Part shown: positions 21,101 through 30,200 of the stretch, in pieces
How positions within the stretch are numbered: the first letter of the stretch is position 1
Layout of the letters: each line of letters opens with the position of its first letter
Source: Trachythela sp. YZ-2020
Lineage: Eukaryota > Cnidaria > Anthozoa > Malacalcyonacea > Clavulariidae
DNA length: 64,000 bases
Direction: 5' to 3'
Assembly: GCA_016169945.1 (NCBI GenBank)
Contig: JADLSH010000162.1
Coordinates: forward strand, 1,178,001-1,242,000
Translations under genes and position numbers: made by a program
Notes under the pieces: generated by a model
What the model was told of the DNA's origin: nothing
Databases searched by the model: none
The model's input: only the letters and a program-made list of their open reading frames with translations

Positions 21101-24100
21101 AATAAGAGATGACCCTCACTGGACCTCTAGGGAGAACAGTTTAGAACTGATAGAGCTATCCAGTATAAAGAAAGTTAGTTTAGGTTTTCTCCTGTAGTAA
21201 CACTGGATCAATAAGAGATGACTCTTACTGGACCTCTAGGGAGAACAGTTTAGAACTGATAGAGCTATCCAGTATAAATAAAGTTAGTTTAGTTTAGGTT
21301 TCCTCCTGTAGTAACACTGGATCAATAAGAGATGACTCTTACTGGACCTCTAGGGAGAACAGTTTAGAACTGATAAAGCTGTCCAATATAAATAGAGTTG
21401 CTTGTTTATTTGTTTATAACTATATTTGCTCTTCAGGTTAAAACTCTACGTGAAGGTGCTACGCGGACTTCTGCAAGGTACTCAGACGAATACAAGAAAC
21501 TACTGGAAGATTGTCTGGAATCTCGGGCTGTTTCTGCCAGTCTCAAAGACCAAGTACAAACATTGAAAACAGAAAACAAAGATCTCAAAGACAAATTAGG
21601 TCGGTCAAGGCAAGAAATTCTTTCGAACTATACCAGAGAAGTCTACTCATCTTCTACAGACAGAGGCCTTGGGACGAGCCGTCAAGAACATCCAACTACG
21701 TCGATCAATGGATATCCAGATACAAACGAATCATCAGCTTTTCTTGGCCGACAACAATTCGATAGTCAGCACAGTCCAACCGATACTCTACGACTGCATT
21801 CCGATAACGACCGATATCTACCGAATACGACACGAGATTGTACGAGTAATGCCCGATACCCTTACGATAGTCACCGACCAGGGCTCGAGAATCACCGATA
21901 CCAGCCGGAGAGTACCGATAACCGCCCGACTCGTTCCCAACCACAATCCGAAACAACCCGAACTCATTTTGACAGTCAACACGAGAGTTTCCGAAGTGCA
22001 CATGAAGAGTCACGAGATCGTTCCGAGAGTCGCCGAGACCGATCCGATGTGTATGGATCGGAAAGTTTTCAAACAAGTCCTCGCGTTGAAAGTCATCCGA
22101 GTCGGGAGTCGAGAAGTCGCCGACGTGTTACGACTGCTGACGATGTTCCGTCGTCGGAAATTTCCGGCATCGATTACCGGCATTCGCTTTCGAAACGCAG
22201 TCATAGCTCAGATTCGATTAGGAATGGATTACGAGATCAGGGCAAAACCTCACCCAGTCAGGAGAGAGAAATTCAAGAGCTGGATAAAAGATGTAAAGAT
22301 AGACCGCGTTTAAATCGTGCAGGTATGATACTAAACTAACTTTATTTATACTGGATAGCTCTATCAGTTCTAAACTGTTATACTGGATAGCTCTATCAGT
22401 TCTAAACTGTTCTTCCTAGAGGTCCAGTAAGAGCCATCTCTTATTGATCCAGTGTTACTACAGGAGGAAACCTAAACTAAACTAACTTTATTTATACTGG
22501 ATAGCTCTATCAGTTCTAAACTGTTCTTCCTAGAGGTCCAGTAAGAGTCATCTCTTATTGATCCAGTGTTACTACAGGAGGAAACCTAAACTAAACTAAC
22601 TTTATTGATACTGGATCTAAACTGTTCTTCCTAGAGATCCAGTAAGAGTCATCTCTTATTGATAATTTATTTTAATTTTCAATCATAATTTCATTTTAAT
22701 TATACGCGGTACAACATTTTTTCCAGGCTCGTATGACAATCTTCGCAACTCCAGGTTCACATCCTCAACCCAGACCAGTGAGCTGAGCCTAACCGGCCAA
22801 CGTTTGGAGCTCGTCCCCACCTCTCCTGAGACAACCTCGCCACGGAGATCGAGCCCCGGGAAAGGTTCACCCTTCGCCCCTGACAGCCCACAACAGATTC
22901 ACGTTGGAATGACAGCGTTGGTCACTCGTAACCGGGGAAAGTTAAGCCAAGGAACAGTTCGATATATTGGATATTTACCTGACAAAGGAGACAAGATTTA
23001 CGTTGGACTCGAGCTTCCTGATGGAGGTACCGTATTTAAGCGCCGCGCCGTCGCAAATTTCGAAACCGTAGACAGCCGCTTCCTAGATGGTCGAACCCAT
23101 CAATGTATTGCGCACGGCTGCCACCACAAACAATTCCTTAAAATTTCGCGTTTTTGTCATGAATTGAAATAGCGAGTGTCTCAAAAGCATTCAGTCAAGT
23201 TTTCATGCAAGATTTGAATAGCTACTTTCTCGCCAAATCTGTCTGTTGTCAATCTGTCTGCTGTTTTAAATTTGCTGCAGCGCCTATTTGAGGGCGGTGC
23301 ATGTAGTGTGAAAGAGCACATCTTAATTGATCAAAAAACACTAAATTTGCTATTTGGAGACAAGTTACAGGTTCGTTCAAAAAACTCAATTTGCAAGACA
23401 TATTTTCTGGCAATTTTTTGACGTCATCATTTCAGGCCAAAATTTTTTGATGTCTCCTATCAGTTACTAAGTTATGGTACATGTAGTGTGAAAAAGCACA
23501 CCTTAATCTATCAAAACACACTAAATTTACTATTTGCATATTAAGGAGACAAGTTAAGGAGATGCCATCACGCAAGACCATTGAACGCTCCGAGATACTG
23601 TTGCTTCTAATGTGATAATGGGTCTAAGTTATTTGGGAAATTTTCAAGTCTATTATGTACATCTTCTTCTATTTAACCGACAAAAACCAATCAAGCGAAT
23701 ATTTGTTTATCTTGCAGATGGGAAGCATGATGGAAAGTTTAATGCGCAAAGATTTTTCAAGTGGTGAGATTTAAAGTTACTTTATTGACGTTTTGTTTAA
23801 GTATATGGAACTAGCTTTCTATTACTGTTACAGTATAAGTATATAACTCAGTTATTTCTGTTTAAATTATTCCTCCCTAGAGGTCCAGTAAGGATCATCT
23901 CTTATTGATCCAGTGTTACTACAGGAGGAATCCTAAATTAAACTAACTCTATTTATACTGGATAGCTTTATCAGTTCTAAACTGTTCTCCTTAGAGGTCC
24001 AGTAAGGATCATCTCTTATTGATCCAGTGTTACTACAGGAGGAATCCTAAATTAAACTAACTCTATTTATACTGGATAGCTTTATCAGTTCTAAACTGTT

Positions 24101-24462
24101 CTTCCTAGAGGTCCAGTAAGGATCATCTCTTATTGATCCAGTGTTACTACAGGAGGAATCCTAAATTAAACTAACTCTATTTATACTGGATAGCTTTATC
24201 AGTTCTAAACTGTTCTCCTTAGAGGTCCAGTAAGGATCATCTCTTATTGATCCAGTGTTACTACAGGAGGAAACCTAAACTAAACTAACGTTGTTATACC
24301 GGATAGCTTTATCAGTTCCAAACTGTTCTCCGTAGAGGTCCAGTAAGAGTCATCCCTATTGTTTCAATTATCTCATTTTGACCTTTGATATAACTTTATT
24401 TCAGCAAACCAAACCATGGCATATTTGTTCTTTTTGAAAAAGTGGTGATGGCCTACACATGA
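12076..24462 (+). CDS. Gene 1: CCHC zinc finger - CBM48-like - Ser/Arg repeats - coiled coil - CAP-Gly protein (15 exons)
   Basis: Exons: 12076-12190, 12277-12362, 13697-13871, 14181-14279, 15110-15183, 15775-16025, 16718-16878, 17307-17645, 17789-19387, 20039-20265, 20518-20733, 21437-22322, 22727-23026, 23718-23763, 24405-24462. All joins keep phase and sum to 4632 nt (1543 aa). Domain order: a NEMO-like finger, an AMPK-beta-like CBM48 fold, a long disordered Ser/Arg/Asp-rich part with repeats, three coiled-coil exons, and a CAP-Gly domain. CAP-Gly domains bind EEY/F tails of tubulin, EB or CLIP proteins. A cytoplasmic ubiquitin- and microtubule-linked adaptor role is inferred. The start could lie in an unseen upstream exon. 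Introns are packed with a 114-bp satellite. Confidence 0.7.
12277..13871 (+). CDS. Gene 1 exons 2-3: AMPK-beta-like CBM48 / E-set fold
   Basis: Exons 12277-12362 and 13697-13871 join to give LVQFRWIKSKATLAREVYL, ISS, then LAG..W.....DECFLSDQVEVPQGLHVCQLVVDE and a final TIDVLI strand. This follows the AMPK-beta glycogen-binding module pattern (FRW / VYL.GSF..W / F...LDLP.G.H.YKF.VDG / N.I.V). The aromatic residue that follows the VDG turn in AMPK-beta is not seen, so glycogen binding itself is doubtful and the fold may serve protein contacts. The intron between them (12363-13696) holds the tRNA-like sequence and a direct repeat. Confidence 0.55.
12649..12721 (-). repeat. tRNA-like / SINE-head sequence
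   Basis: On the minus strand: TAGCTCAGTGGTTCTCTAGA (A-box-like), then GGTTCGATTCCTGCC (B box). The acceptor and anticodon stems pair imperfectly and the anticodon loop lacks the usual U33, so this is a tRNA pseudogene or tRNA-derived SINE, not a working tRNA. It lies in Gene 1 intron 2. Confidence 0.5.
12863..13654. repeat. Pair of ~100-bp direct repeats in Gene 1 intron 2
   Basis: 12863-12962 and 13557-13654 share GAGACACTGGCA, ATAGTTTTGTTAACCCATTA, CAGAGTGTAAAATACTAAGG-like sequence with scattered differences. About 600 bp without an evident gene lie between. It could be the two ends of an old insertion. Confidence 0.45.
14094..14150. repeat. TGATAATTTA microsatellite
   Basis: Four to five 10-bp units (TGATAATTTA) directly upstream of the acceptor of Gene 1 exon 4 (14181). 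Copy-number change here could alter the branch-point region. Confidence 0.7.
14181..15183 (+). CDS. Gene 1 exons 4-5: polar linker
   Basis: Exons 14181-14279 (acceptor ATTTAG, donor CAAG|GTACAT) and 15110-15183 (acceptor TTTGTAG, donor CAA|GTAAGT) keep phases 1-1-0. They encode a polar, disordered linker (EGENHEPQTQPTSRRNHGDE; TTQQPPANGSLYREL). The intron between contains GGGCTAG..TCATGTAGGGCTC repeats (near 14365 and 14928) that recur at 46190. Exon 5 has a near-identical copy at 46325-46398. Confidence 0.6.
15249..15555 (+). mobile_element. tRNA-derived SINE-like repeat
   Basis: Begins GTGGCAGATGCGGTTACCGC (tRNA-like A-box region), has GGTTCAATCC (B-box-like) and a GGGTTTTTCTCC..GGTACTC..GGTTTTCC body, and ends near AATAAACTAA. 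The first 80 bases could be read as an exon, but that would leave the following exon (15775) out of frame, so I treat it as intronic. The duplicate is at 46460-46750. Confidence 0.5.
15561..15732. mobile_element. MITE with ~36-bp terminal inverted repeats
   Basis: AGCCTCGTTTTCATATGTCG at the left pairs with CGACATATGAAAACCAGGCT at the right, extending through GCCGATGGTCGGCGATGC. Size is 172 bp, with no coding capacity. A TAA-like flank on both sides could be a 3-bp target duplication. The second copy (46753-47867) carries a nested insertion. Confidence 0.7.
15775..16025 (+). CDS. Gene 1 exon 6: Ser/Arg-rich disordered segment
   Basis: Acceptor CGCTTTAG, donor GAAAG|GTAGGG, phase 0 to 2, 83 codons. 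The sequence is polar and basic (SRAELGESSGSQRTRG, ARKSRGQRNRTTQDKSSARS) with no fold recognised. A copy with a 6-bp in-frame insertion is at 47908-48164. Confidence 0.6.
16050..16648 (+). repeat. 114-bp satellite array 1 (+), about 5 units
   Basis: Tandem units starting TTTCCTCCTGTAGTAACACT fill nearly the whole intron 16026-16717 of Gene 1. Each unit contains the inverted repeat TACTGGA ... TCCAGTA with inner CTCTA/TAGAG and CAGTT/AACTG pairs. Confidence 0.9.
16718..16878 (+). CDS. Gene 1 exon 7
   Basis: Acceptor TTGACAG, donor GAAG|GTAAAA, phase 2 to 1. It encodes an acidic/polar helix-prone piece (DSMSADELQQFLQPTRTRQE) and then TTEEREPLSDNEG-like acidic sequence. The copy at 50337-50497 is nearly identical, showing that this exon lies in the duplicated block. 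Confidence 0.6.
17307..17645 (+). CDS. Gene 1 exon 8: acidic, poly-Asp segment
   Basis: Acceptor CTATTCAG and donor GAAG|GTACGT bound 339 nt in phase 1-1. The protein is disordered and acidic, with a run of nine Asp coded by a GAT repeat (near 17442-17469), followed by REP/EQS-type polar sequence. In the 51-kb copy the GAT run is gone and an in-frame TAG appears, so that copy is dead. Confidence 0.6.
17789..19387 (+). CDS. Gene 1 exon 9: large repeat-rich disordered exon
   Basis: Acceptor ATCAACAG|GTACGTC, donor AAAG|GTAAAG, 1599 nt, phase 1-1. Two coding minisatellites are visible: about ten 7-residue units (DNREPSG; 21-bp DNA unit, 17965-18135) and three 21-residue units (core SAQSTGINVQS.DTMAPS, 18830-18980). 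The remainder is Ser/Thr/Arg-rich. Because the repeat length is a multiple of three and lacks stops, other frames are open too; only this one joins in phase with both neighbours. Possibly a phosphorylated flexible tether. Confidence 0.65.
19480..19835 (+). repeat. 114-bp satellite array 2 (+), about 3 units
   Basis: Same unit as array 1, more diverged, in the intron 19388-20038 of Gene 1. Confidence 0.85.
20039..20733 (+). CDS. Gene 1 exons 10-11: coiled coil
   Basis: Exon 20039-20265 (acceptor CATTTAG, donor GAG|GTAAGC) and exon 20518-20733 (acceptor CTTAAAG, donor GAG|GTAGGA), both ending in phase 0. After a Ser/Pro-rich start they encode long heptad patterns (LKAKLAEKVELIKTLKAK; ELTDALSEKEKQYAKLEAQV). 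These two exons have no copies in the downstream RING units, which use a RING exon in their place before the shared exon at 21437. Confidence 0.7.
20748..21395 (+). repeat. 114-bp satellite array 3 (+), about 5-6 units
   Basis: Fills most of the intron 20734-21436, starting about 15 bases after the donor and ending about 40 bases before the acceptor of the shared coil exon. Confidence 0.9.
21437..22322 (+). CDS. Gene 1 exon 12: shared coiled-coil / Arg-Ser-rich exon
   Basis: Acceptor GCTCTTCAG|GTTAAAACTC, donor GCAG|GTATGA, 886 nt, phase 0 to 1. The first 70 residues are coiled coil (YKKLLEDCLESRAVSASLKD, QVQTLKTENKDLKDKLG). The rest is Ser/Arg/Asp/Tyr-rich and disordered (RDRSESRRDRSD; SRESRSRRR). 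Near-identical exons occur at 28310, 35865 (frameshifted), 46102 (truncated) and 62246 (patched). In those units a RING exon precedes it. Confidence 0.75.
22329..22662 (-). repeat. 114-bp satellite array 4 (-), about 3 units
   Basis: Inverted relative to array 3. It begins six bases after the donor of the coil exon, in the intron 22323-22726. Arrays 3 and 4 could pair in the pre-mRNA across the exon. Confidence 0.9.
22727..24462 (+). CDS. Gene 1 exons 13-15: CAP-Gly domain
   Basis: Exons 22727-23026, 23718-23763 and 24405-24462. The first ends in GTVRYIGYLPDKGDKIYVGL; the second gives DGKHDGKFNAQRFFK, matching the GKNDG..YF box of CAP-Gly as GKHDG; the third gives CKPNHGIFVLFEKVVMAYT and stop. 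The joins are phase 1 and phase 2. If the first intron is retained, a stop at 23170-23172 ends the protein within the domain. The intron 23027-23717 contains ~200-bp repeats, and 23764-24404 contains satellite array 5. Confidence 0.8.
23285..23540 (+). repeat. ~200-bp intronic tandem repeat, about 1.3 units
   Basis: Units with GCATGTAGTGTGAAA, AACACTAAATTTRCTATTTG, GACGTCATCATTTCAGGCC and AAGTTATGGT. There are about three units in the same intron of RING copy A (30120-30760) and one partial in copy B (38475-38630). Confidence 0.7.
23869..24356 (-). repeat. 114-bp satellite array 5 (-), about 4 units
   Basis: Occupies most of the last intron of Gene 1 (23764-24404). Confidence 0.9.
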
Positions 24463-24889
24463 ACACTTCATGACATGTAAATATAACAGACACGAAAAAA
24501 ATCGCATTTTGTCAGCAAGATGTGTTCGCAACAGACTTTGTAGTAAGCTTGTCAACAAGTTCTACTTTATTACTGAACAACGCTTTCGCATCTAGTTACT
24601 ATTTCATCAAATTGCTACAAGGTTGTAACTAACAACTTGACACCAAGTTGTTCAATTGGAGGACGATAGCAAGTCGAAAAAACTTGTAGAAAGTTTTCAG
24701 TATGTTGCAGGTCTGTGACAAATTATCAACAAGCTTGGAGCAAGCAGTACATGCGAACACAATTTGATATCGATTTGTTGGAACAGACGCTAACAAGTCT
24801 GTTTATTCATCAACCTTGTAACAACTTGTCAACAAGCAGTGTGAACACAAATTGATTTCAACTTGTTGGGCCAAACTTGTAACAAGTCT

Positions 24890-25035
24890 TGTTGAGTGAT
24901 CAATGTTGTAGCAAATCTGTTGAGTGATCAACCTTGTAGCAAGTCTGTTGAGTGATCAACCTTGTAGCAAATCTGTTGAGTGATCAACCTTGTAGCAAGT
25001 CTGTTGAGTCATCAACCGTATAGCAACTCTTGCAG
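24890..25035 (+). repeat. 28-bp minisatellite, about 5 units
   Basis: Unit CTTGTAGCAAGTCTGTTGAG + TCATCAAC. It is expanded to about 22 units at 31965-32605, has about 2-3 units at 40120-40215 and about 10 at 57365-57640, always at the same place downstream of the last CAP-Gly exon. Confidence 0.85.
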
Positions 25036-26574
25036 AACTGTTGCAATTTGTCAACAAGCTGAGAACATGCAAGCTGTGTGATTAACGCGTATAGGTTTTA
25101 GCTAATTTATATACACACCAGATTTTTAACATATATATAACTTCAAAATTCTCACTGTTAAATAATAATTCAGGGAAGGTGAGCTTGTATTAACTCCTTT
25201 GATTTCGAAGTAGTTTCTAAGAGAACGGCCGCTTTCTGGTACACAATTCTCGGAACGCCTCATGCAATTTGCTACTGTACTTGCACGAATGCAGGTCTTG
25301 TAAACACGGTGTATTCTTTTGGAATACGAAGGGATTGAAGTAAAGGCCTGCTAATGGCAAAAAGAAGGCGATATTTTGCCTAAATGGGTGAGTATTTTGG
25401 CCACACTGTAGTTCTAATATTAAAAAAGTAGTTTCTAATGGTGTTTTATAGTGCTGTTTCCACATTTGCAGGTCCTGATAGAATAGAATAAGAACTACTG
25501 ATATGCCAAAAATATTTATTTCGTGACCAGGAACAGTATAAATATATATATTTCATTTAGGCCTTGTTTATCGTTCATGCCTTGGAGTTGACAAGTGAGA
25601 GTTTGCAAAAGATTTTTCACTGATGGTCTATTCAACATTTACAATTATGATTTATATGTAAGAAAGGTCCGGTATCTTCATGGTGAATTAAAATTTTCAA
25701 TTTTTTAGGCGTGTTTTTTACGCCTTTGTATAAAGTTTGTTATTTGTTGTGGGCCGACGTATTTAGGAGGAAACCCTGTGGCGACTTCTCTGAATATCTT
25801 TAAATCTAGAAACGAAACAAGCTCGAGTCGTTGAGAAGTGTTGCTTCTTGGACTTGGTAAGTGAATGGTTTTCGCCTATAATGATATTATGATACCACCA
25901 CATACATCGAGCTGTATCTTGTATATCATTGTATATTAGTAAGGAACTTAACTAATGTAAATTTAAATTTCGTAAGCGAGAAGAGCTCTTGAATTCCGCA
26001 GACAATCAGTTGACTTTGATCGGTAAGTTTCGCTAAAACATACTACCTTTAATTTCATATACTTGTGGTATTACCAAATAAAATCTATAATTTGTGATGT
26101 TATTTTGTTCGCAACAACGAAATTTAGCGACAACGTAATGTAAATATTATTGACAGTGGACACCCTGGGATTCAATTTTGCAATAGGAAAAATGATTTTA
26201 TAGCCGTATCTTCCATCGGGCATCACTCATCAGCCCATGTGGGTCGGCTGAATACCATTACTAACCGCTCCCTAATCATGCTTGCTCGTATATATATATA
26301 TGTTGAAAATGTACTATTTATATTCGTTTCGGTTGGGTCACTCAAGCAAATCGATATGCGGTATTTCAAATATGTCTACCTTTAGCGAAGCGTTGGCGAG
26401 CAGATAGGGCAAATTTGTCACTAACTAGACTTTTGCCTTTGTCGTCTTTTTTCAGAAACAATTACGCGAAAAAATCCGAAGGAATTCGGGAATTGCAAAA
26501 GTCTTTTGTTTCAGATTTGTTAGAGTTTATGGCATTTTTAACTTGCTGCTGCGTTGCAAGTGCTCTCCCCTCTT

Positions 26575-26925
26575 TGAATAAGCCACCTTCATTTCTAATA
26601 AGCCATTGCTAGTAAGCCATCTTCATTTCTAATAAGCCCCCTCTCCAAATATCCCTCTCTCTAATAGGCCCCCTTCTCCAAAAAGCTCCCTTTCACAATA
26701 AGCCCCTCTCCAATAATCCCCCTTTTCAATAAGCTTTTCTCCCCAATAACCCCCTCTCCAATAACCCCCTCTCCAATAACCCCCTCTCCAATAACCCCCT
26801 CTCCAATAACCCCTGTCCAATAACCCCCTCTTCAATAAGCCCCCTCTCCAATAAGCCCCCTCTCCAATAAGCCCCCTCCCCAATAACCCCTTCTCCAATA
26901 AGCCCCCTCTCCAATTTTACTTTTC
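26575..26925 (-). repeat. CCCCCTCTCCAATAA array, copy 1
   Basis: A polypyrimidine minisatellite of roughly 15-16-bp units just upstream of the RING exon of copy A. Minus-strand frames through it (LLERGLLERG) are artefacts of the repeat. Confidence 0.9.
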
Positions 26926-27215
26926 ACCATTCCCTCAGACATTAGCGTGAGGCAGTATAATGCAGTCAATCCCCTATTAAGCACCCCGATGACTTGTATA
27001 TTTTTGGCCATGGGTTTTTTTGGGGGGGAGGGGTAATGAGAGAGGACAGCGTATACTGTAATATTTTGCAATGCGTGGGTCATACTAATAAATTGATCGA
27101 TTAATGTATATATTTGTGAATATTTTTCATCCTTGTCTATATGTTCACTCGGGATTTCCCCGACAGTTTACTCGAGAAGAGAGGTTTAATGTCCTTAATA
27201 TCTTTAACATTGCAG

Positions 27216-30200
27216 ATAATTAAGAATGGCAACAGCAGCAGTGATAGAGGCAGGATTTGATGAAAACCGTTTCGAAAGTCCAGTAAGCGAGAATTTCAAA
27301 TGTAGTATTTGCTTGAACGTCCTCAAGGACCCAAAAAGTTGTCGAAATAACCAGCATTACTTCTGTTCTGTTTGCATTGGTCAACATCTTAAAAATTCTC
27401 ACACATGCCCCGATTGCAGGGGAAAATTAACACCTGAAACCTTGGGTACACCTCCGAGAGTGTTGCTGAATTGCATTTCAGAGCTGCATATTAAATGTAA
27501 TCACATCGAACGAGGGTGTGCTGATCGAGTTCAACTTGGCAGGCTTCAAAACCATCTTGATGAATGTGGCTTTGCGCCCGTTATATGTGGAAATGACGGC
27601 TGTGGGACGGTGATCAACAAAAGAGATAAAATCCACCACGAAACCGAACTTTGCGAGTTCCGGAGAGTACAATGTCATAATTGTGGAGAAGTGAAAGAGG
27701 AAATGTTAAAATTAGGCGAGAAACAAGATAATTTGAGTAATCAAGTCACGACACGGCTACAGAATATCGAGAAAAATGTTATGAGCAGAGTAAATAGGCT
27801 TGATATCGCACATCATCAAGACAATGCGGTTGTCGTTAACGAAATTAGAGAGATCAAAAGTTTTATGAATGATGTGTTGCGAAAACTCAATGATATCAAC
27901 ACTGTTGTCTTCCAAATGCAAGCCGTCGAAAAGAAGTCACAAGAAAATCCAAGAGAAGGTCAGCAAGACTCCAGATCACAGCCCAGCATATCAATTGAAA
28001 AGGTTGAACATGCTCCAGTTTTTCTTCAACAAAACATTAATAACACATCTGTCTCAGATCGTTCCGTAAATAAGGTAAAGTTAGTTTAAGGAGAATAGTT
28101 TAGAACCTCTAGGGAGAACAGTTTAAAACTGATAGAGCTATCCAGTATAAATAAAGTTAGTTTAGTTTAGGTTTCCTCCTGTAGTAACACTGGATCAATA
28201 AGAGATGGCTCTTACTGGACCTCTAGGAAGAACAGTTTAGAACTGATAAAGCTGTCCAATATAAATAGAGTTGCTTGTTTATTTGTTTATAACTATATTT
28301 GCTCTTCAGGTTAAAACTCTACGTGAAGGCGCTACGCGGACTTCTCCAAGGTACTCAGACGAATACAAGAAACTACTGGAAGATTGTCTGGAATCTCGGG
28401 CTGTTTCTGCCAGTCTCAAAGACCAAGTACAAACATTGAAAACAGAAAACAAAGATCTCAAAGAGAAATTAGGTCGGTCAAGGCAAGAAATTATTTTGAA
28501 CTATACCAGAGAAGTCCACTCATCTTCTACAGACAGAGGTCTTGGGACGAGCCGTCAAGAACATCCAACTACGTCGATCAATGGCTATCCAGATACAAAC
28601 GAATCATCAGCTTTTCTTGGCCGACAACAATTCGATAGTCAGCACAGTCCAACCGATACTCTACGACTGCATTCCGATAACGACCGATATCTACCGAATA
28701 CGACACGAGATGTTACGAGTAATGTCCGATACCCTTACGATAGTCACCGACCAGCGCTCGAGAATCACCGATACCAGCCCGAGAGTACCGATAACCGCCC
28801 GACTCGTTCCCAACCACAATCCGAAACAACCCGAACTCATTTTGACAGTCAACACGAGAGTTTCCGAAGTGCACATGAAGGGTCACGAGATCGTTCCGAG
28901 AGTCGCCGAGACCGATCCGATGTGTATGGATCGGAAAGTTTTCAAACAAGTCCTCGCGTTGAAAGTCGTCGGGAGTCGAGAAGTCGCCGACGTTTTACGA
29001 CTGCTGAAGATGTTCCGTCGTCGGAAATTTCCGGCATCGATTACCGGCATTCGCTTTCGAAACGCAGTCATAGCTCAGATTCGATTAGGAAAGAGTTACG
29101 AGATCAGGACAAAACCTCGCCCAGTCAGGAGAGAGAAATTCAAGAGCTGGATAAAAGAAGTAAAGATAGACCGCGTTTAAATCGTGCAGGTATGATACTA
29201 AACTAACCCCAATTATACTGGATAGCTCTATCAGTTCTAAACTGTTCTTCCTAGAGGTCCAGTAAGGATCATCTCTTATTGATCCAGTGTTACTACAGGA
29301 GGAAACCTAAACTAAACTAACTTTATTTATACTGGATAGCTCTATCAGTTCTAAACTGTTCTTCCTAGAGGTCCAGTAAGAGTCATCTCTTATTGATCCA
29401 GTGTTACTACAGGAGGAAACCTAAACTAAACTAACTTTATTGATACTGGATCTAAACTGTTCTTCCTAGAGATCCAGTAAGAGTCATCTCTTATTGGATC
29501 TAAACTGTTCTTCCTAGAGATCCAGTAAGAGTCATCTCTTATTGATAATTTATTTTAATTTTCAATCATAATTTAATTTTAATTGTTCGCGGTACACCAT
29601 TTTTTCCAGGCTCGTATGACAATCTTCGCAACTCCAGATTCACATCCTCAACTCAGACCAGTGAGCTGACCCTAACCGGCCAACGTTTGGAGCTCGTCCC
29701 CACCTCTCCTGAGACAACCTCGCCACGGAGATCGAGCCCCGGGAAAGGTTCACCCTTCGCCCCTGACAGCCCACAACAGATTGACGTTGGAATGACAGTG
29801 TTGGTCACTCGCCATCGGGGAAAGTTAAGCCGAGGAACAGTTCGATATATTGGATATTTACCTGACAAAGGAGACAAGATTTACGTTGGACTCGAGCTTG
29901 GTGATGGAGGTACCGTATTTAAGCGCCGCGCCGTTGCAAACTTCGAAACTGTAGACAGTCTCTTTCTAGATGGTCGGACTCCTCAATATTTTGCGCACGG
30001 CTGCCACCACAAACAATTCCTTAAAATTTCGCGTTTTGTCATGAATTGAAATACCGAGTGTCTCGAAAGCATTCAGTCAAGTTTTCATGTAAGATTTGAA
30101 GAACTATTCTCGTCAAATTGCCGCGCCTATTCGAGGACGGTGCATGTAGTGTGAAAGAGCACACCTTTGCTATTAAAAACACTAAATTTGAGGGCGGTGC

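Larger units (their letters stand above)
24463..27215. other. Intergenic region and leader exons of RING copy A
   Basis: Contains AACAAGTTG/CAACTTGTT-rich sequence and a 28-bp minisatellite (24890-25035). Probable non-coding leader exons follow, with donors GACTTG|GTAAGTG at 25857 and GATCG|GTAAGTTT at 26023, and a possible exon after TTTTTTCAG at 26455. A pyrimidine-rich array (26575-26925) precedes the RING exon. No other coding gene is supported. Confidence 0.5.

Noticed and set aside
21669..22313. Second long frame overlapping the coil exon (GRAVKNIQLRRSM...), also antisense frames
   Set aside because: They are shadows of the Arg/Ser-rich coil exon. The frame used here is the one that joins in phase with both neighbours.
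24373..24558. 61-codon antisense frame conserved in three units
   Set aside because: It is antisense to the last CAP-Gly exon and conserved only because that exon and its flanks are duplicated.
25217..25465. 82-codon minus-strand frame, repeated identically at 32794-33042
   Set aside because: Identity is explained by the segmental duplication. There is no splice context or domain, and unit D is already altered.
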